From positions 1 through 39,923 of the forward strand of contig CALEWY010000036.1 of the NCBI GenBank assembly GCA_937925335.1: 39,923 nt of DNA, given 5' to 3'. The stretch comes from an uncultured Acidimicrobiales bacterium. Lineage in GTDB: Bacteria; Actinomycetota; Acidimicrobiia; Acidimicrobiales; SZUA-35. Position 1 is the stretch's first letter. Each line of letters starts with the position of its first letter. Of this stretch, positions 37,518 through 39,923 are shown piece after piece. The translations under genes were made by a program, and so were the position numbers. The notes below the pieces were generated by a model. The model saw only the letters and a program-made list of their open reading frames with translations, made no database searches and was not told the DNA's origin.

Positions 37518-39830
37518 GTGCTCCTCATCCTTCGGTTGATCAAACGGCTCGCGTCGCTCGGGCTCGTTCTCGTGGCGGTTGCGTCGGTTCTCGCAGCCAC
37601 CGCCATCACCACCATTCCCCAGGTCGCAACCATCGTCACCTCCAACGAGGGGACCGCCGACGAACTCGCGTTGCTCGAGCTCGGTCAGCGTTCATCGATG
37701 TTCGCCTCGGACGGAACCTTCCTCACCTTCTTGGTGGAAGAACAGAACCGCGAGCCCGTCACGCTCGACGAAATTCCGCAACCCGTGATCGACGCGATCC
37801 TTGCGGTTGAGGACGCCGAGTTCTATGAGCACAACGGGGTGAACTTCCGAGCGGTCTTCCGAGCGCTCGTCGAGAACATCAACGCCGGCGGCATCGAGCA
37901 GGGCGGTTCGACCATTACCCAGCAGCTCATCAAGCAGTCGGTGCTCGCCGACTCAAGCCAGAACTTTGACCGTAAGAGCACCGAGGCGTTCTACGCCCTT
38001 CGTCTCGAGCGTCAGTTCAGCAAAGACGAGATCCTCGAGCGCTACCTCAACACCGTCTATTTCGGTGCCGGTGCCTACGGCGTCCAGGCTGCAGCCGAGA
38101 CCTACTGGGGCTACGAAGACGTCAGTGAGCTTGGCTGGGAAGAAGCAGCGATGCTCGCTGGTTTGATCCGCCTGCCCGGACGTTACGACCCGACGATCAA
38201 CGCCGTCGCAGCTCGTAACCGTCGCTCGACCGTCGCCGACGTGCTCGTCTCCGGTGGCCACATCACCGAAGAGGCCGGCGAAGATATCAAGCGTGCGCCG
38301 CTGCCTGCCGAGCGCCAAGAGCCGTTCGATACCAAACCAACCGACTACTTCATCGAAGAAGCACTCAACGAGCTGTTGACGAACCCCGCCATTCCGATCG
38401 GCGAGGTAGGGCCGGACCGGTTCAACGCGGTCTACTTCGGCGGCTATCAGATCACGACGTCGTTCGACCTCGCAGCACAGGACATGGCCTTGCGCGCCCG
38501 TGAAGATTTGTTACCCGATGATGACCGCGGGTTCACGATCGCGATCGCTGCGGTCGACACCCACACCTCGGCGGTGCGGGCCATGGTCGGCGGACCCGAG
38601 TTCGCCCGAGAACAGTTCAACCTCACGACCGATGGCTTACGTCAGCCCGGCTCGTCGATGAAGACCTTCGTGCTCGCTGCGTTGTTCGAAGCTGGCTACA
38701 CCCCGCGCGACACCGTCCGCGGCGACAGCCCGTGCAAGTTCGACAACCCCGGCGCCAACCCGCCGTTCTACGAGGTGAAGGGCGGCGGTGGCGGTGTTCA
38801 ATCGCTGGCGTCGGTCACCCGATCGTCCAACAACTGTGCGTTCGTTCGCCTCGGCCAGGTGGTCGGCAACGAAGAGGTCATCGAGGTCAGCCAGCGTCTC
38901 GGTCTGACGACCTTCACGGGCGGCCCGGCCGACGCCGTGCTCTCGCTGCCGCTCGGTGCGAAGGAAGTGCACCCCCTCGAGATGGCGACGGCCTACGCCG
39001 CGATGGGCAACGACGGCATCTTCAACGAGGCGTGGTACATCGAGAGCATCGAGGATCGCAACGGCGAGGTGATCTATGAGCACCGCTCGAACGGTCGACG
39101 AGCGATCTCCACCCAGAGCGCCCGCATGATCTCTGAAACGCTCGCCAGCAACGTCCGTTCCGGAACCGGCCGAGCTGCGAGCCTCGGGTCGATCGGCCAC
39201 GAGGCCGGCGGCAAGACGGGAACGACCCAGAACTACGAAGATGCGTGGTTCGTTGGTTACACCGATCATCTCTCCACCGCCGTGTGGATGGGCCATCCTG
39301 ATGAGAAGGTTCCGATGCGTGGCGTGCCGGGCTGGGGCAACATGTTCGGCGGCAAGGTTCCCGCGGCGGTCTGGGGCCAGTTCAACCTCGAGTACCACGC
39401 CGATCTCGAACCGGTCGACTTCCCCGAACCCGACGGCTATTCGGGCGGCCGCTACCTCAAGGTGGATAGCGAGATCGACTTCTGCGAAGCTGGCGACCGT
39501 GGCCTTGGAACAAAGAACACCCAACTCGTCGACTCCGACGGTGATGGCGCGAAGGATTGCTTCCGAGTGATCACCACCACCACGCAGTTGCTGGACGCCG
39601 ACGGCAACCCGATTCCGCTCGACGCCGATGGCAACCCCGTCACCACGCTCGCACCTCCGCCGACGGCAGCGCCGCCTGCGACGACGGCTCCGCCTGCGAC
39701 CACTGCGCCGCCGGCGACGACGGCTCCTCCGGCGACGACCGCACCGCCGGCGACGACGGCTCCTCCGGCGACTACCGCACCACCGCCGCCTGACTCGGTC
39801 CAGCCTCCGGCGAGCGACGCCGGCGGATGA
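37518..39830 (+). CDS. Class A penicillin-binding protein (glycosyltransferase + transpeptidase)
   Basis: A 770-residue bifunctional cell-wall synthase. From the GTG at 37518 it has a short cytoplasmic start and a membrane segment at ~12-32. The GT51 glycosyltransferase follows, with catalytic Glu98 in VEDAEFYEHNGV and the second motif GGSTITQQLIKQ. The transpeptidase has the SxxK nucleophile Ser379 (GSSMK), SxN at 436-438 (SSN) and the KTG at Lys566 (GGKTGTT). It polymerises lipid II and crosslinks stem peptides outside the membrane. After the transpeptidase comes a polar region and a tail of six APPATT units. An ATG at 37461 is an alternative start. It overlaps the next gene (ATGA). Confidence 0.95.
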   Translation: MLLILRLIKRLASLGLVLVAVASVLAATAITTIPQVATIVTSNEGTADELALLELGQRSSMFASDGTFLTFLVEEQNREPVTLDEIPQPVIDAILAVEDAEFYEHNGVNFRAVFRALVENINAGGIEQGGSTITQQLIKQSVLADSSQNFDRKSTEAFYALRLERQFSKDEILERYLNTVYFGAGAYGVQAAAETYWGYEDVSELGWEEAAMLAGLIRLPGRYDPTINAVAARNRRSTVADVLVSGGHITEEAGEDIKRAPLPAERQEPFDTKPTDYFIEEALNELLTNPAIPIGEVGPDRFNAVYFGGYQITTSFDLAAQDMALRAREDLLPDDDRGFTIAIAAVDTHTSAVRAMVGGPEFAREQFNLTTDGLRQPGSSMKTFVLAALFEAGYTPRDTVRGDSPCKFDNPGANPPFYEVKGGGGGVQSLASVTRSSNNCAFVRLGQVVGNEEVIEVSQRLGLTTFTGGPADAVLSLPLGAKEVHPLEMATAYAAMGNDGIFNEAWYIESIEDRNGEVIYEHRSNGRRAISTQSARMISETLASNVRSGTGRAASLGSIGHEAGGKTGTTQNYEDAWFVGYTDHLSTAVWMGHPDEKVPMRGVPGWGNMFGGKVPAAVWGQFNLEYHADLEPVDFPEPDGYSGGRYLKVDSEIDFCEAGDRGLGTKNTQLVDSDGDGAKDCFRVITTTTQLLDADGNPIPLDADGNPVTTLAPPPTAAPPATTAPPATTAPPATTAPPATTAPPATTAPPATTAPPPPDSVQPPASDAGG
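39669..39776 (+). repeat. Six 18-bp units coding APPATT
   Basis: Consecutive 18-bp units (39669, 39687, 39705, 39723, 39741, 39759) encode APPATT in frame at the C-terminus of the penicillin-binding protein. Third-base differences between units show they are not recent exact copies. The Pro/Thr/Ala tail is extracellular and probably extended, as in mycobacterial and other actinobacterial PBPs. Confidence 0.93.
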
Positions 39831-39923
39831 CCGCTCCTGTTTACGAACGGCTCCTCGCCGTCCAGGATCTCGATGTGAAGCTCACGCAGCTCCGCCATCG
39901 CCATGCCAACCACTCGCTTCGAG
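39827..39923 (+). CDS. C4-type zinc-ribbon protein, N-terminus only
   Basis: Thirty-two residues are visible (MTAPVYERLLAVQDLDVKLTQL, then RHRHANHSLR) before the window ends. The LL.VQDLD..L.QLRHR pattern is the coiled-coil opening of the DUF164/C4-type zinc-ribbon proteins common in actinobacteria, where they usually adjoin a Nif3-family or RNase H gene. The zinc ribbon itself would lie beyond the edge. Its ATG overlaps the PBP stop, so the two are translationally coupled. Confidence 0.7.
   Translation, partial: MTAPVYERLLAVQDLDVKLTQLRHRHANHSLR

Overview
The window looks like chromosomal DNA from a high-GC actinobacterium, most plausibly an Ilumatobacter-like member of the Acidimicrobiia. 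This is inferred from gene content: an F420-type LLM oxidoreductase, a TIGR03086 (mycothiol-type DinB) protein, many acyl-CoA and 2-oxoglutarate oxygenase genes, DUF4214 surface proteins, frequent GTG/TTG starts and ATGA gene overlaps. No rRNA, IS element, integrase or CRISPR array is visible; there is one tRNA gene, tRNA-Val(TAC).

Layout. 1-1333: a truncated unknown gene divergent from an inositol-monophosphatase-family gene. 1375-2905: a small anchored protein, tRNA-Val and a TIGR03086 protein. 2925-5122: a translationally coupled pair of acyl-CoA dehydrogenases. 5213-6726: a cupin and an alpha/beta hydrolase. 6863-9463: a secreted protein divergent from an OmpR-type response regulator and its histidine kinase. 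9552-12522: an F420-type oxidoreductase, an APH-fold kinase and an acidic lipoprotein with a perfect CRP-type half-site pair upstream. 12675-15460: a ferritin-like metal hydrolase, an epoxide-hydrolase-type enzyme and a membrane protein. 15561-18695: a thiolase, a KynB-like hydrolase and an M14-type carboxypeptidase, divergent from an M81/MlrC-type metallopeptidase (18789-20330).

20750-23755 holds a TauD-type dioxygenase and a secreted DUF4214 protein. Each side of this block carries a copy of a three-palindrome module of about 145 bp (20579-20726 and 23944-24088). These are the most unusual non-coding features in the window.

24749-28352 is a leftward run: a 2-oxoglutarate oxygenase, a Delta12-type fatty-acid desaturase, a Cys-rich protein and a TetR-like regulator. 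It is divergent from a coupled three-gene operon (28509-30468) of two membrane proteins and a YtrA-type GntR regulator. Between the two lie two tandem 24-bp dyads, the first enclosing a consensus -35 box. 30571-33641 carries an acyl-CoA synthetase and an alarmone (RelA/SpoT) synthetase with a large uncharacterised C-terminal extension, divergent from a NarL-type response regulator. 34492-39923 contains a small basic protein, a PilZ-like protein, a trypsin-like protease, a GAF-like protein with a repeat-coded linker, and a class A penicillin-binding protein coupled to a zinc-ribbon protein cut by the window edge.

Taken together the block is mostly lipid and acyl-CoA metabolism plus envelope and signalling functions. 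The best candidates for something undescribed are the paired palindromic modules, the dyad-controlled YtrA/desaturase divergon and the extended alarmone synthetase.
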